A model generated the notes under the pieces. The model saw only the letters and a program-made list of their open reading frames with translations, searched no databases and was not told the origin of the DNA. From NCBI GenBank assembly GCA_965203985.1, contig CBDBDS010000012.1, positions 62,001 to 126,000 of the forward strand: 64,000 bases of DNA, in the 5' to 3' direction. The position numbers and the translations under genes are program-made. The DNA is from Bin87 sp965203985. GTDB taxonomy: Bacteria; Chloroflexota; Dehalococcoidia; Lucifugimonadales; UBA3495. Below, one piece after another: positions 42,024 to 50,420 of this stretch (position 1 is its first letter; each line of letters starts with the position of its first letter).

Positions 42024-45000
42024 TTACGCGGCTTTCGCCGGGTACTCCGTGCAGGTTTCGTCCTGAAGCAGCAGGTCCTGGACGCGCTGTTGCAGTTCGT
42101 CGCATACCGCGGTTGACACGGTGGGGATCTCCATCAGGACCTTGCGCCCTTCCTTGAGGTTGAGCTCCAGGTAAACCTTGTCTTCCCCCGTGTACTCCAG
42201 CATGACCCGGATGGCCTGACGCAGTCGATACCGGTCCTCGTCCGGCTGGTCGGTCTCCACCATCCGTATCAGCACTCCCGCTTCCCGGTGGCCGTTGGTC
42301 GGAGCGGGCGCCTCCGGGGAAGGAGTCGGTCGGTTCCCGTTGGATCGAGCCGGCTTGGGCGGAGCGCTCGGGCCCGCCGGCGCCGGCTTGCTGGCGGGTT
42401 TCGGCTCAGGCTCAGCCGCGGGCGCCATCGGGGCGTTCTCCGGAATCTGGAACTCCTGCGCGTCGTAGCACGCGATGGAGAAGTCGTCCCCGCGGATCTG
42501 GAGCCGACCCGTGACCCGGGCCACGCGACCCGTCTGCCAGAGATGGGCGGTCTTTTCCAATGAGTCGGGCCAGACCATCGCCTCAACCTGCCCGCCCACC
42601 ATGGCCAGGTCCACCCGCAGGAACTTGCGGTTGTCGCGCGTGTAGCGCTCGGTGACGCCGGCGACATGCCCCAGCAGCGTTACCGTGCTGCTGATCATCT
42701 CCTCGTCCAGTTGGTCCACCGAGTTGTAGGCGTCGCCGGGGTTGATCGCGGCCAGCGACAGCAGCGGGTTGTAGGAAAGCGCGACCCCCAGGTACTCCTT
42801 TTCCAGGTTGGCCTTTTCCTGCGGGGTGTAGTCCGCGTACGATGTGTCCAGTTCCAGCAATGTGCCGCCGGTGCCGCTGTCCATCTCTTCTCCGAACATG
42901 CCGAATTGTCCGGAGTTGCGGTTGCGCGTTTCCTGCTGCGCCAGCGCCCAGATGCGGTCCAAGTTGCCAATCACCGTCGCCCGCGGCGCCAGGGAGTCGA
43001 AGGACCCGGCCTTGGCCAATCCTTCCAGCGTGCGGCGGTTCAGACCCGATACGTCCACTCGCCGGCAGAAGTCGGTGATTGAAGCAAAGGGGCCCTTGGC
43101 TACTCGCTCGGTCACAATGGGCGTGATGGCCGCTTCGCCGACGGTCTTGATCGCGGCCAGGCCGATCCGCACTTTGCCGCTTTGAATGCGGTCGGTTGGA
43201 GTGTCGATGGTGTAGTGGATGCCGGACCGGTTCACGTCGGGCAGTTCGATCCCGATGCCCATGCGCGTGCACTCGTTGATCGATGCGACGTAACGGTCGC
43301 CGTGGTCCAGCCGGCAGTTGAGCACCGACGCCATGTACTCCAGGGGGTAATGGGTCTTGAAGTAGGCGGTCCAGTAGGAGATCAGGCCGTAGCTCACGCT
43401 GTGGGCCTTGTTGAAGGCGTACCCGGCGAAGGGCTCGATCAGGTTGAAGATCTCCGCGCCCATCTGCTCGGAGTAGCCCTTCTGCACCGCGCCGGACACG
43501 AACCGTTCGCGCTCCTCGGCCATCAACTCCGGTATCTTCTTCCCCATGGCCTTGCGCACGGTGTCGGCTTCGCCTAGGGAATAGCCGGCGAAGTTCTGCA
43601 GGACGTGCAGTACCTGGTCCTGGTACACGATGACGCCGTAGGTCTCGTCCAGCAGTTCCTTCATGCTGGGATGGGGATAAGTGACCTGCTCCCGGCCGTG
43701 CTTGGAGCGAATGAACCGGTCGATGTGCTCCATCGGGCCCGGGCGATACAGCGCGATCATCGCCGCAATGTCGCCCAGGTCGGAGGGCTTCAGTTCCTTG
43801 ATGTACCGCTGCATCCCGGCGCTTTCCAGTTGGAACAGGTCTGTGGTGTTCCCGGTGCCCAGCAGATCGTAGGTGGCCTCGTCGTCCAGCGTCAGCCGGC
43901 TCAGGTCGATGCGGATGCCCCGTTCCTCGTCCAGCAGCTTGATGGTCCGGTCCAGGATGGTGAGGTTAGTGAGGCCCAGGAAGTCCATCTTGAGCAGGCC
44001 CAGCTTGGCCACCGGGTCCATGGAGTACTGGGTCATCATCACCGGGCTGCTTTCGTCTCCGCGAGAGGGACGTTGCAACGGGACGGTTTCGGTCAGAGGC
44101 TCGTCCGCGATCAGGACGCCCGCGGCGTGGGTACTGACGTGGTGGACGATGCCCTCCAGGGCTTGGGCGTTGTCCACCAGCTCGCGAATCGACTCGTCGC
44201 GGACGTACGTGTCCGCCATCTCCTGGTTCGCCGTCATGGCGTCCGAAATGGTTCGCGACTTGAACGGCACCATCCGCGCGATACGGTCGACATCGCCGTA
44301 GCTCATTCCCAAGCCTCGGCCCACGTCACGCAGCGCGGCTTTAGGCCCCAGGGTTCCGAAGGTGATGATCTGCGCCACCCGGTCGCTGCCGTACCGGTCA
44401 ATAACATAGCGCAGCACCTCGTCCCGCCGGTCGTCCTGGAAGTCCATGTCGATGTCCGGCATTTCCTTCCGTTCGAAGTTCAGGAACCGCTCGAACACCA
44501 GGTTGTACCGCATCGGGTCGATGTCGGTGATCCCCAGGCAGTAGAGCACCACGCTGGCGGCGGCGCTCCCCCGCACGCCGAAGAGGATCTGCCGCTTGCG
44601 AACGAAGGAGATGATGTCCCAGACGACCAGGAAGTAGTTGGCGAAACTGGTCTGCCGTACTACTTCGAGCTCATATTCCATGCGGGCGCGGGCCGCGTCG
44701 TTATTGATCCCGTACCGCTGGTTGAACCCTTCCCAGCAGATGCGCTCCAGGTATGAGTCGGCGTCCTCGTCGTTGGGCGTCGGATAACGGGGCAGGTGCA
44801 TCTGCCCGAACCCAAGGGAAACGTTGCACTGTTGCGCTACCTCGCCGGTGATGTCCACGGCCTGCGGGAAATCGTGGAACAGCGTGGCCATTTCGGCGGC
44901 CGACCTGATGTAATAGGAATTGTCCTCCATTCGCAGGCGCTTGTCGTCCATGACGTTGGTGCCGGTCTGGATGCAGATGTACACGTCCTGGTACTGGTAG

Positions 45001-45632
45001 TCCGACTGCCGGACGTAGTGGGCGTCGTTGGTGACCAGCAGCGGTATGCCCGTGTCCCGGTTCAGGCGAACCAGACCGTCGTTGATCCGGGGCAACTGCT
45101 CGATATGCTCGTGGCGCTGCAGTTCCAGGAAATAGTTCTCGCCGAACAGCTCGCGATACCAGCCGGCCATTTGTTTCGCGTCCTGGTAATTGCCGTCGGC
45201 CAGCAGGATGGGCACCTCGGCTGACGGGCACCCGGACAGGCAAATCAACCCGCTGCGGTGCCGATCGATCAACTCCTTGTCAATGCGCGGCCGGTAGTGG
45301 AAACCTTCCAGGTGGGAGAGGGTCACCAGTTGCAGCAGGTTGCGGTATCCGGTGTTGTCCCTGGCGATGAGCACCAGGTGGTTGGCGGTGCGCTCGTTGG
45401 GAGTGCGATCGTGTCGGCTGCCGTGAGCCACGTAGAACTCGCACCCGATGATCGGCTTTATGCCCGCGTCCTTGCACTCCGAGTAGAAATCGACGACGCC
45501 GTACATCGATCCGTGGTCGGTGATGCTGATGGCGTCCATTCCCAGCTCGCGGGTCCGGCTCACCAGGTCCGGAATGCGGCTGATGCCGTCGAGCATGCTG
45601 TATTCGGTGTGAGTATGCAGGTGAGTGAACAC
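42024..45632 (-). CDS. dnaE: DNA polymerase III subunit alpha
   Basis: A 1,202-residue replicative polymerase of the DnaE type. The PHP domain at the N-terminus keeps its metal-binding pattern (HLHTHTEYS; SITDHGSMYG; TNDAHY), so it may still have proofreading-type nuclease activity. Catalytic Asp393 and Asp395 are in PDIDMDFQDD, and MDFLGLTNLTILD has the third Asp. The OB fold and C-terminal region (about 1000-1202) include a Pro/Ala-rich linker (PKPASKPAPAGPSAPPKP). No intein is seen. Confidence 0.97.
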   Translation of the reverse strand: MFTHLHTHTEYSMLDGISRIPDLVSRTRELGMDAISITDHGSMYGVVDFYSECKDAGIKPIIGCEFYVAHGSRHDRTPNERTANHLVLIARDNTGYRNLLQLVTLSHLEGFHYRPRIDKELIDRHRSGLICLSGCPSAEVPILLADGNYQDAKQMAGWYRELFGENYFLELQRHEHIEQLPRINDGLVRLNRDTGIPLLVTNDAHYVRQSDYQYQDVYICIQTGTNVMDDKRLRMEDNSYYIRSAAEMATLFHDFPQAVDITGEVAQQCNVSLGFGQMHLPRYPTPNDEDADSYLERICWEGFNQRYGINNDAARARMEYELEVVRQTSFANYFLVVWDIISFVRKRQILFGVRGSAAASVVLYCLGITDIDPMRYNLVFERFLNFERKEMPDIDMDFQDDRRDEVLRYVIDRYGSDRVAQIITFGTLGPKAALRDVGRGLGMSYGDVDRIARMVPFKSRTISDAMTANQEMADTYVRDESIRELVDNAQALEGIVHHVSTHAAGVLIADEPLTETVPLQRPSRGDESSPVMMTQYSMDPVAKLGLLKMDFLGLTNLTILDRTIKLLDEERGIRIDLSRLTLDDEATYDLLGTGNTTDLFQLESAGMQRYIKELKPSDLGDIAAMIALYRPGPMEHIDRFIRSKHGREQVTYPHPSMKELLDETYGVIVYQDQVLHVLQNFAGYSLGEADTVRKAMGKKIPELMAEERERFVSGAVQKGYSEQMGAEIFNLIEPFAGYAFNKAHSVSYGLISYWTAYFKTHYPLEYMASVLNCRLDHGDRYVASINECTRMGIGIELPDVNRSGIHYTIDTPTDRIQSGKVRIGLAAIKTVGEAAITPIVTERVAKGPFASITDFCRRVDVSGLNRRTLEGLAKAGSFDSLAPRATVIGNLDRIWALAQQETRNRNSGQFGMFGEEMDSGTGGTLLELDTSYADYTPQEKANLEKEYLGVALSYNPLLSLAAINPGDAYNSVDQLDEEMISSTVTLLGHVAGVTERYTRDNRKFLRVDLAMVGGQVEAMVWPDSLEKTAHLWQTGRVARVTGRLQIRGDDFSIACYDAQEFQIPENAPMAPAAEPEPKPASKPAPAGPSAPPKPARSNGNRPTPSPEAPAPTNGHREAGVLIRMVETDQPDEDRYRLRQAIRVMLEYTGEDKVYLELNLKEGRKVLMEIPTVSTAVCDELQQRVQDLLLQDETCTEYPAKAA

Positions 45633-45682
45633 GATCAGCGAACCTGTTATTGATTAGGAATTGAAAATATGGCAATTGGGAA

Positions 45683-45691
45683 ATGATAGCA
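45683..45691 (-). promoter_or_regulatory. Extended -10 element upstream of dnaE
   Basis: TGCTATCAT on the minus strand, about 50 bases before the dnaE start, in an AT-richer stretch. Confidence 0.4.
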
Positions 45692-45820
45692 GCGGGCCGC
45701 CCGCCGTGCCATTACCCGGAGCAAATTTTGCCCGCTCCGCAGCGCCGATAACCCATGCCAAAGTATGGCCCGCCGCCGGGTGACGGAACGGGCCACGATA
45801 CGACGGATGCTCCGGTCGGG

Positions 45821-46261
45821 CTACCCCGGAGTTTGCCGGGCGAGGTCGGCAACTCGGGCTACGGTGGAGAGGGGTGGAATCACGCCGGGCGGCGTTGGCG
45901 TGTTGGCAACCCGGAGCAGCTCCGCAATCGGGATGCGGAGGTGCCGGTGCAGAGTCTCCGCCATCGCCAGCGTCATCTCTTGTTCGCCGGCCAGCAATTC
46001 TTCAATATCGCCCTGGTCGCCCAACAGTTGATTTATAGCCTGCGCCGTCCAGCCCTTTTCCTCAATCCAGAATGCTATAAGAGCGCTGCCTTCAGAAATT
46101 GGCATCGGCACGTTGCGGTATTCGTAGAGTTCCACCAGGTCAATCAGCAGGTTCAGCTCATCATCCTCCGGCGTACCGGGCTCGGCATCCATCAGAACCG
46201 CAACGCGGGCCAGCGCTGCCTCGTATTGTTCCTCGGTCCGGATCGGTTTGATGTTGCACAT
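45821..46261 (-). CDS. higA: HigA-like antitoxin (HTH, long form)
   Basis: A 146-residue antitoxin. IRTEEQYEAALARVAVLMDAEPGTPEDDELNLLIDLVELYE is the N-terminal helical domain typical of HigA antitoxins paired with HigB2-type toxins. ALIAFWIEEKGWTAQAINQLLGDQGDIEELLAGEQEMTLAMAETLHRHLRIPIAELL is the HTH_XRE region, though its recognition helix (DIEELLAGEQ) is atypical. The C-terminus extends 20 residues. It starts 3 bases after the toxin gene ends, the inverted (toxin-first) order of higBA. Confidence 0.85.
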   Translation of the reverse strand: MCNIKPIRTEEQYEAALARVAVLMDAEPGTPEDDELNLLIDLVELYEYRNVPMPISEGSALIAFWIEEKGWTAQAINQLLGDQGDIEELLAGEQEMTLAMAETLHRHLRIPIAELLRVANTPTPPGVIPPLSTVARVADLARQTPG

Positions 46262-46264
46262 CGG

Positions 46265-46558
46265 CTATACCTCCACGGCATTGATACGGTCGTACTCGGC
46301 GTGGCTGCCGATAAAGCGGATGTAAATCGCTCGCCGCCTGTAGTTGATATTGACCACCAACCGATAGTCATTGCCTTTGATGTTGAAGACCACCCGATTG
46401 TCAGCGATGATGCTGGCGCTAGGATACCGAATTTTCACCTGGTCCGGCGTATTCCAATCGCTGCGACGGGCAACTCTGTACCAATCTTCCAGCGGCACTC
46501 GCGCATTGGGATGGCTTTCCCAAAATTCCCGCAACGTCCGTTTGGTGATGACCCTCAT
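46265..46558 (-). CDS. higB: HigB-family mRNA interferase toxin
   Basis: A 97-residue RelE-superfamily toxin. MRVITKRTLREFWESHPNARVPLEDWYRVARRSDWNTPDQVKIRYPSASIIADNRVVFNIKGNDYRLVVNINY followed by IRFIGSHAEYDRI is the standard HigB2 sequence, which cleaves mRNA at the ribosome. The start is MRVITKR (46558); the frame opens at 46588. It is translationally close to its antitoxin. Confidence 0.9.
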   Translation of the reverse strand: MRVITKRTLREFWESHPNARVPLEDWYRVARRSDWNTPDQVKIRYPSASIIADNRVVFNIKGNDYRLVVNINYRRRAIYIRFIGSHAEYDRINAVEV

Positions 46559-46628
46559 ACGAAGGCCATAGCCCAGCAATGGCATCACGCGATGCTATAT
46601 CGCTGTGAGACAACTTCTCCGGCAGGAA

Positions 46629-47702
46629 CTAGCCCGGAATTTCGATCTTCTCCGTCACCACCCGGGTCACTCCCCACCCGGCCAGCCAGGCGGAGTGGCG
46701 TCCGTCGCCCCCGGCCACTACCACCACGATGTCGTCCGCCTGGAGCGCGATGGGAACCATGGTGTTCGGGTCTTTGTCGTCGACCCAATCCGGGTAGTTG
46801 CGGTTGCCCCAATGTCCCAGTCCGGACAAGTCGGCGATGGACATGCGCGCGTTGGCGAACACGTACTCGCGGACGTCCTGCTTGGTGAACCCGTCCGCCG
46901 CCATTTCTGCCGCGTGCTCGGGACTGATCACCAGCGTCACCTGCGCCCCCGTCCCGATCTGGTAGAAATTGGAGAAACCCGTGGCCCGCGTTGCCTGAAC
47001 CAGCGTGTTGAGCACGTCCGTGCCCCGCGACACCGTGGTTTCCATGACCGGGTAGAAGGCCCGGATAGCGTGCAGGGTCACCATGCTGTCTTCCGGGTCC
47101 AACCCCAGTTCCACGTGTCTCGGCTCCCACGGGCTCCGCGCTTCATTCTCGGCGAAGCAGAAAGAATACCTGCCCGGCATGGCCAGGGTGGCCTTGTCCA
47201 TGTCGCCAATGATCAGCCCGGCGACGTTGCGGACGAACAGGCGCAGCGCCCGGCCGATGGTCGCATTGGCCCGGTAGCCGGGACCGAACGCGCCCGAGTC
47301 GCCGTTGATGCCCAACCGCTCCGTGATGGGGCCGTTCACGATCACCACCGGGGCGGCGCCGCCCGTGGTAGCCTGGCACCCGGCCAGGTTGAATGGCGTC
47401 TGCAGGGCTGCTTTCACGCAGGCCACCACCACCGGAAAGTACTCCGGCCGGCAGCCCGCCATCACCGCGTTGATGGCGACCTTCTCGATGGTGACTTCCG
47501 AGTTGGAAGGCTGCGCTATGCCCAGGGACAGCGACGGGTCTTCGCCCCAGGGGCCGAGCATGCGCTGCACGGCCTCCTCCGTAGCCGGAACCACCGGCAT
47601 CCCGTCGGTCCATCCCTGTTCTTCGTAGTAGTCCTGGATTGCGTCGTAGGTGTCAGGCACGGTGATACGGCGCGAGTTCAAGGCTCGACTATTGGTTGTC
47701 AT
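46629..47702 (-). CDS. GLPIVPP/AGCRPE-motif protein, copy 2 (UGSC-associated)
   Basis: A 357-residue paralogue of 34600-35601. GWTDGMPVVPAT replaces GLTDGLPIVPPV, and VAINAVMAGCRPEYFPVVVACV, NGPITERLGINGD and YRANATIGRALRLFVRNVAG keep the same blocks. It has extra Cys residues (AGCQATTG; SFCFAEN). The start at 47702 is chosen because the frame upstream to 47807 has no recognisable homology. It overlaps the EEP nuclease gene by 14 bases, and the UGSC gene is the next one upstream on the strand. Function unknown; the Cys of AGCRPE is the candidate active residue. Confidence 0.65.
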   Translation of the reverse strand: MTTNSRALNSRRITVPDTYDAIQDYYEEQGWTDGMPVVPATEEAVQRMLGPWGEDPSLSLGIAQPSNSEVTIEKVAINAVMAGCRPEYFPVVVACVKAALQTPFNLAGCQATTGGAAPVVIVNGPITERLGINGDSGAFGPGYRANATIGRALRLFVRNVAGLIIGDMDKATLAMPGRYSFCFAENEARSPWEPRHVELGLDPEDSMVTLHAIRAFYPVMETTVSRGTDVLNTLVQATRATGFSNFYQIGTGAQVTLVISPEHAAEMAADGFTKQDVREYVFANARMSIADLSGLGHWGNRNYPDWVDDKDPNTMVPIALQADDIVVVVAGGDGRHSAWLAGWGVTRVVTEKIEIPG

Positions 47703-48471
47703 AAAAATCACTCTTCTGCGGTGGATTTTGCGGTGCGTCGCTTGTGTACAGGTCGGCAACCACGCCGAAATGGTCGGACAGTCGCCGGTCGCCATCAATG
47801 TTGTCAATCGTGGTCAGGGATACCGCGGATAGTTCTGGGCTGATAGCGATGTGGTCGATGGCGCGCCGTGCCCGCAATCCCAGCCCGGCAGTCGCTATCG
47901 TCAGACCGGGCGGCCCGCCGGCCTGCATGGTTTCCTGCAACTCCGCACGCACCGGGTGTGATACTGGAGGGTAAGGCCTCCGCCGTTGCCCGATTTGTTG
48001 GTTGAAGTCGCCCATCACGATGAGCGGTCGGCTCGGCTCGTGTGTCAGAATCGAAGCGAGTCCCCTGAGATAGGCGGAATGGTCTTTCCAGAGCGCTTTA
48101 TTCTTGGCGCCCACGTTCACGTTAGCGTTGTGCCAAGGGATGCAGACTCCGATTACCGTGACTGAGCCCGAGGGAGTCTCGGTGGTGCCAGCAATGAACC
48201 GGCCGGGCGGCAGTGCTGCGTCCCCAAAGTCATCCACATCCGTCCATTCCCGACGGGACCAGAGCATGACCTTGCGCTGGTCATTGGTCGCTGTTTTACG
48301 CGGATCAGGGCGGGCTGTAATAGTGTGCCCTTCCCATGCCGACAGCAGCCTGCGGTCCGTTTCGGTGAGGCATACGATGTCGGCTGAGTGCTCGGTAAGG
48401 CTGTCCAAAATGTAAGGGCTACGCGCCGCACCGGGCGTAGCCCATTCAACATTCCAGTTGACCACTTTCAT
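47689..48471 (-). CDS. Endonuclease/exonuclease/phosphatase (EEP) family protein
   Basis: A 260-residue metal-dependent phosphoesterase. VNWNVEWA, CLTETDRR (the metal-binding Glu), VMGDFNQ (Asp and Asn), AIDHIAIS (Asp and His) and LSDHFGV (Asp-His) give a complete EEP active site. It may act on DNA, RNA or a small phosphoester. It lies between the UGSC gene and the GLPIVPP-type gene. The overlap with the latter suggests cotranscription, but a role in the selenoprotein module is unproven. Confidence 0.85.
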   Translation of the reverse strand: MKVVNWNVEWATPGAARSPYILDSLTEHSADIVCLTETDRRLLSAWEGHTITARPDPRKTATNDQRKVMLWSRREWTDVDDFGDAALPPGRFIAGTTETPSGSVTVIGVCIPWHNANVNVGAKNKALWKDHSAYLRGLASILTHEPSRPLIVMGDFNQQIGQRRRPYPPVSHPVRAELQETMQAGGPPGLTIATAGLGLRARRAIDHIAISPELSAVSLTTIDNIDGDRRLSDHFGVVADLYTSDAPQNPPQKSDFYDNQ

Positions 48472-48499
48472 GGCGAAAGCGGCGCCTCAGCCGGAGCGA

Positions 48500-49039
48500 C
48501 TACTTGCCGTTGGTCAGCATTTCGGCGATCCGGCCGGCGAAGTCGTGGGCCAACTGCTGCACTTCGGGTATCGACCGGGAGGCCAGGGGGCTGGGCAACG
48601 CCAGGATCTGGACACCGGGCATTCCCAGCGATGAGGCGCGGGCGTGCGCGGCCCGGGTGAAACTCTCGGTGATGACGCTAACGGACGGAACCCCGCGGGT
48701 TTCGGTAACTACTGTGTCGTGGAGACCCCACGCCGTGCAGCTCCCTCAATCCGCAATTCCGTGCACCACCGCATCGCATTGCTCGATCAGCTCGTCGATG
48801 GTCTCGTCAGAGCAGGGGGCGCTGAAGCTGAACTTCCGCAGGTAGACCACCTTCTCGACGGCGTATTCCTCCTCCAGGATCAACTGGAGTTCCTGCAGGA
48901 AGTTGTCGGAGTGGTACTTGCGGTTTTCCAGCAAGCCGATGGTCTTGCCGGCCAGGCTGGGCAGGCGGCCCGCGGCATCCCGCTCCTCGGTCTTTTGCTC
49001 TGGACGCGGGTCCAGGATCTGGATGGTTGCGGTCGTCAT
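48500..49039 (-). CDS. UGSC-family selenoprotein, copy 2 (in-frame TGA = Sec98)
   Basis: Read through the TGA at 48746-48748, this is a 179-residue protein: VVHGIAD, then Sec-Gly-Ser-Cys-TAWGLHDTVV, then TETRGVPSVSVITESF to a TAG stop at 48500-48502. The region before the TGA matches copy 1 (GKTIGLLENRKYHSDNFLQEL against GKVIGLFANNKPHSEDLL). GGAGGAAG precedes the ATG. The same TGA-GGG-x-x-x-TGC-ACx start and a stem-loop 13 nt downstream support Sec insertion. The other reading, a truncated 97-residue protein, is less likely because a homologous second half continues in frame. Confidence 0.85.
48718..48732 (-). promoter_or_regulatory. Predicted bacterial SECIS element, copy 2
   Basis: On the minus strand CGTGG-GGTCT-CCACG forms a 5-bp stem and 5-nt loop, beginning 13 nt after the TGA. 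The GGTCT loop is the same as the core of the E. coli fdhF SECIS apical loop. The last stem pair is G-C where copy 1 has C-G. Confidence 0.7.
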
Positions 49040-49062
49040 GCTTCCTCCGTTTCTTGGTCAAC

Positions 49063-49089
49063 CGTCGTTCCCGTGAAAACGGGAAGCCA
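49063..49089. repeat. Half-copy of the GTCATTCC palindromic repeat
   Basis: CCGTCGTTCCCGTGAAAACG followed by GGAAGCCAG is a diverged left half of the repeat at 20068-20145, lying between the UGSC gene and guaB3. Confidence 0.5.
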
Positions 49090-49093
49090 GCGT

Positions 49094-50230
49094 TTATCCG
49101 AGCATCTGATAGTGCTTGCCCTCGGTCTTGATCGCCGGGGCTATGACCATTTCAGTCTTGTGGAAATCGCGCACGGTGTACGCGCCGCACATGCCCATCG
49201 CCACGCGCAACGCGCCGACGAGGTTCTGCGTGCCGTTGGTGACGCTGGATGGCCCGTGCATCAGTTGCCTCAGGCTTCCCTTGGTGCCCACGTTGATCCG
49301 GGTTCCCCGGGGCAGTTCGGGGTGGGCGTTGGCCATGCCCCAGTTGTAACCCCGTCCCGGCGCCTCGGCCGCCTGGGCAAAGGGCGTGCCGAGCATGACG
49401 CCGTCGGCTCCGCTGGCCATGGCCTTGCATACGTCGCCTCCCGTCCGCAGCCCGCCGTCGGTGATCACGCTGACGTAGCGGCCGGTGCGCTGGAAATAGT
49501 CCTCGCGAGCCGCCGCGCACTCCAGGGTCGCGGTCACTTGGGGCACGCCAACCCCGGTCACCTCGCGGGTGGTGCAGGCCGCGCCGGGGCCAACCCCGAC
49601 CAGCACGGCGTCGATGCCGGTCTCCATCAACTCGCTGGCCACGGCGTAGCTGACGCAATTGCCTACCACCACGGGCACATTCAGCGATTCGATCAACTCG
49701 GAAAAGATGAGACCCCGGTAACTGCGCGACATGTGCCGCGCTGTGGTCACCGTGGACTGCACCACGATGATGTCGGCGCCGGCCTCCACCGCCATCGGGC
49801 TGAGCCGCTTGGTGGTCTGGGGGGTGAACGCGATGGCGGCTATGGATCCCGACTGTTTGATCTCCTGGACGCGCTCGCCGATCAGGTGATCCTGCACCGG
49901 CTGGCTGTAAACCTCTTGCAGGTACTCCGTGACCTCCGCCTGGTCCATGGAGATGATCTCTTCCAGCACGGAGTAGGGGTCTTCGTACCGGGTGTAGAGG
50001 CCCTCGCCGTTCAGCACGCCGAGACCGCCCATCTCGTGCATCAGCGTCGCGAATCGCGGCGACACCGAACCGTCCATTGCCGAGGCCATCACCGGGGATT
50101 CAAAGGAGTACTGGCCAATGCTCATCTGAGTGGAAGTCATTTCCGGGTTGATCGTGACTTCGCCGGGGACGATTGCGACTTCGTCAAATCCGTAGGACCG
50201 TTCCAATTCTTTGAGCAAACGCCTGGCCAT
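49094..50230 (-). CDS. guaB3: GuaB3-family IMP dehydrogenase-related protein
   Basis: A 378-residue TIM barrel without CBS domains. VMASAMDGSVSPRFATLMHEMGGLGVLNGEG, VGPGAACTTREVTGVGVPQ with the catalytic Cys, ITDGGLRTGGDVCKAMASGADGVMLGTPFA and GSLRQLMHG place it in the GuaB3 branch rather than GuaB. Some GuaB3 proteins are GMP reductases; others are uncharacterised. GAGGTGA precedes the ATG. It is separated from the UGSC gene by 54 bases. Confidence 0.88.
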   Translation of the reverse strand: MARRLLKELERSYGFDEVAIVPGEVTINPEMTSTQMSIGQYSFESPVMASAMDGSVSPRFATLMHEMGGLGVLNGEGLYTRYEDPYSVLEEIISMDQAEVTEYLQEVYSQPVQDHLIGERVQEIKQSGSIAAIAFTPQTTKRLSPMAVEAGADIIVVQSTVTTARHMSRSYRGLIFSELIESLNVPVVVGNCVSYAVASELMETGIDAVLVGVGPGAACTTREVTGVGVPQVTATLECAAAREDYFQRTGRYVSVITDGGLRTGGDVCKAMASGADGVMLGTPFAQAAEAPGRGYNWGMANAHPELPRGTRINVGTKGSLRQLMHGPSSVTNGTQNLVGALRVAMGMCGAYTVRDFHKTEMVIAPAIKTEGKHYQMLG

Positions 50231-50265
50231 TGTGTCACCTCACAGCCTGCCGTGAAGAATGCCGA

Positions 50266-50295
50266 ACTATAGTAGGAGACTGAAATAACCGTCAA
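50266..50295 (-). promoter_or_regulatory. Predicted promoter for guaB3 and possibly the UGSC cluster
   Basis: Minus strand: TTGACG (50290-50295), an 18-bp spacer and TATAGT (50266-50271), 35 bases before the guaB3 start. It may also drive UGSC copy 2, EEP and GLPIVPP copy 2. Confidence 0.65.
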
Positions 50296-50366
50296 CCCAG
50301 ACGAGGGGTTGGACACTGGATTCAGTGCCTGGGACCGCTCCAACCGACCCCGTAAATTGTAGCATT

Positions 50367-50394
50367 CGGGGGCGCCTATTTCTGGGCGCCCCCG
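50367..50394 (-). terminator. Hairpin after clpC
   Basis: A 10-bp perfect stem CGGGGGCGCC/GGCGCCCCCG with loop TATTTCTG, 27 bases after the clpC stop on the minus strand. The sequence that follows lacks a strong U-tract (GAATGCTACAATTTACG). Confidence 0.6.
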
Positions 50395-50420
50395 ATGCTC
50401 GTTCGTCGGTAAATCTCGTG

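Noticed and set aside
48644..50272. 542-codon open frame on the plus strand
   Set aside because: It is antisense to guaB3 and UGSC copy 2, whose motifs are clear.
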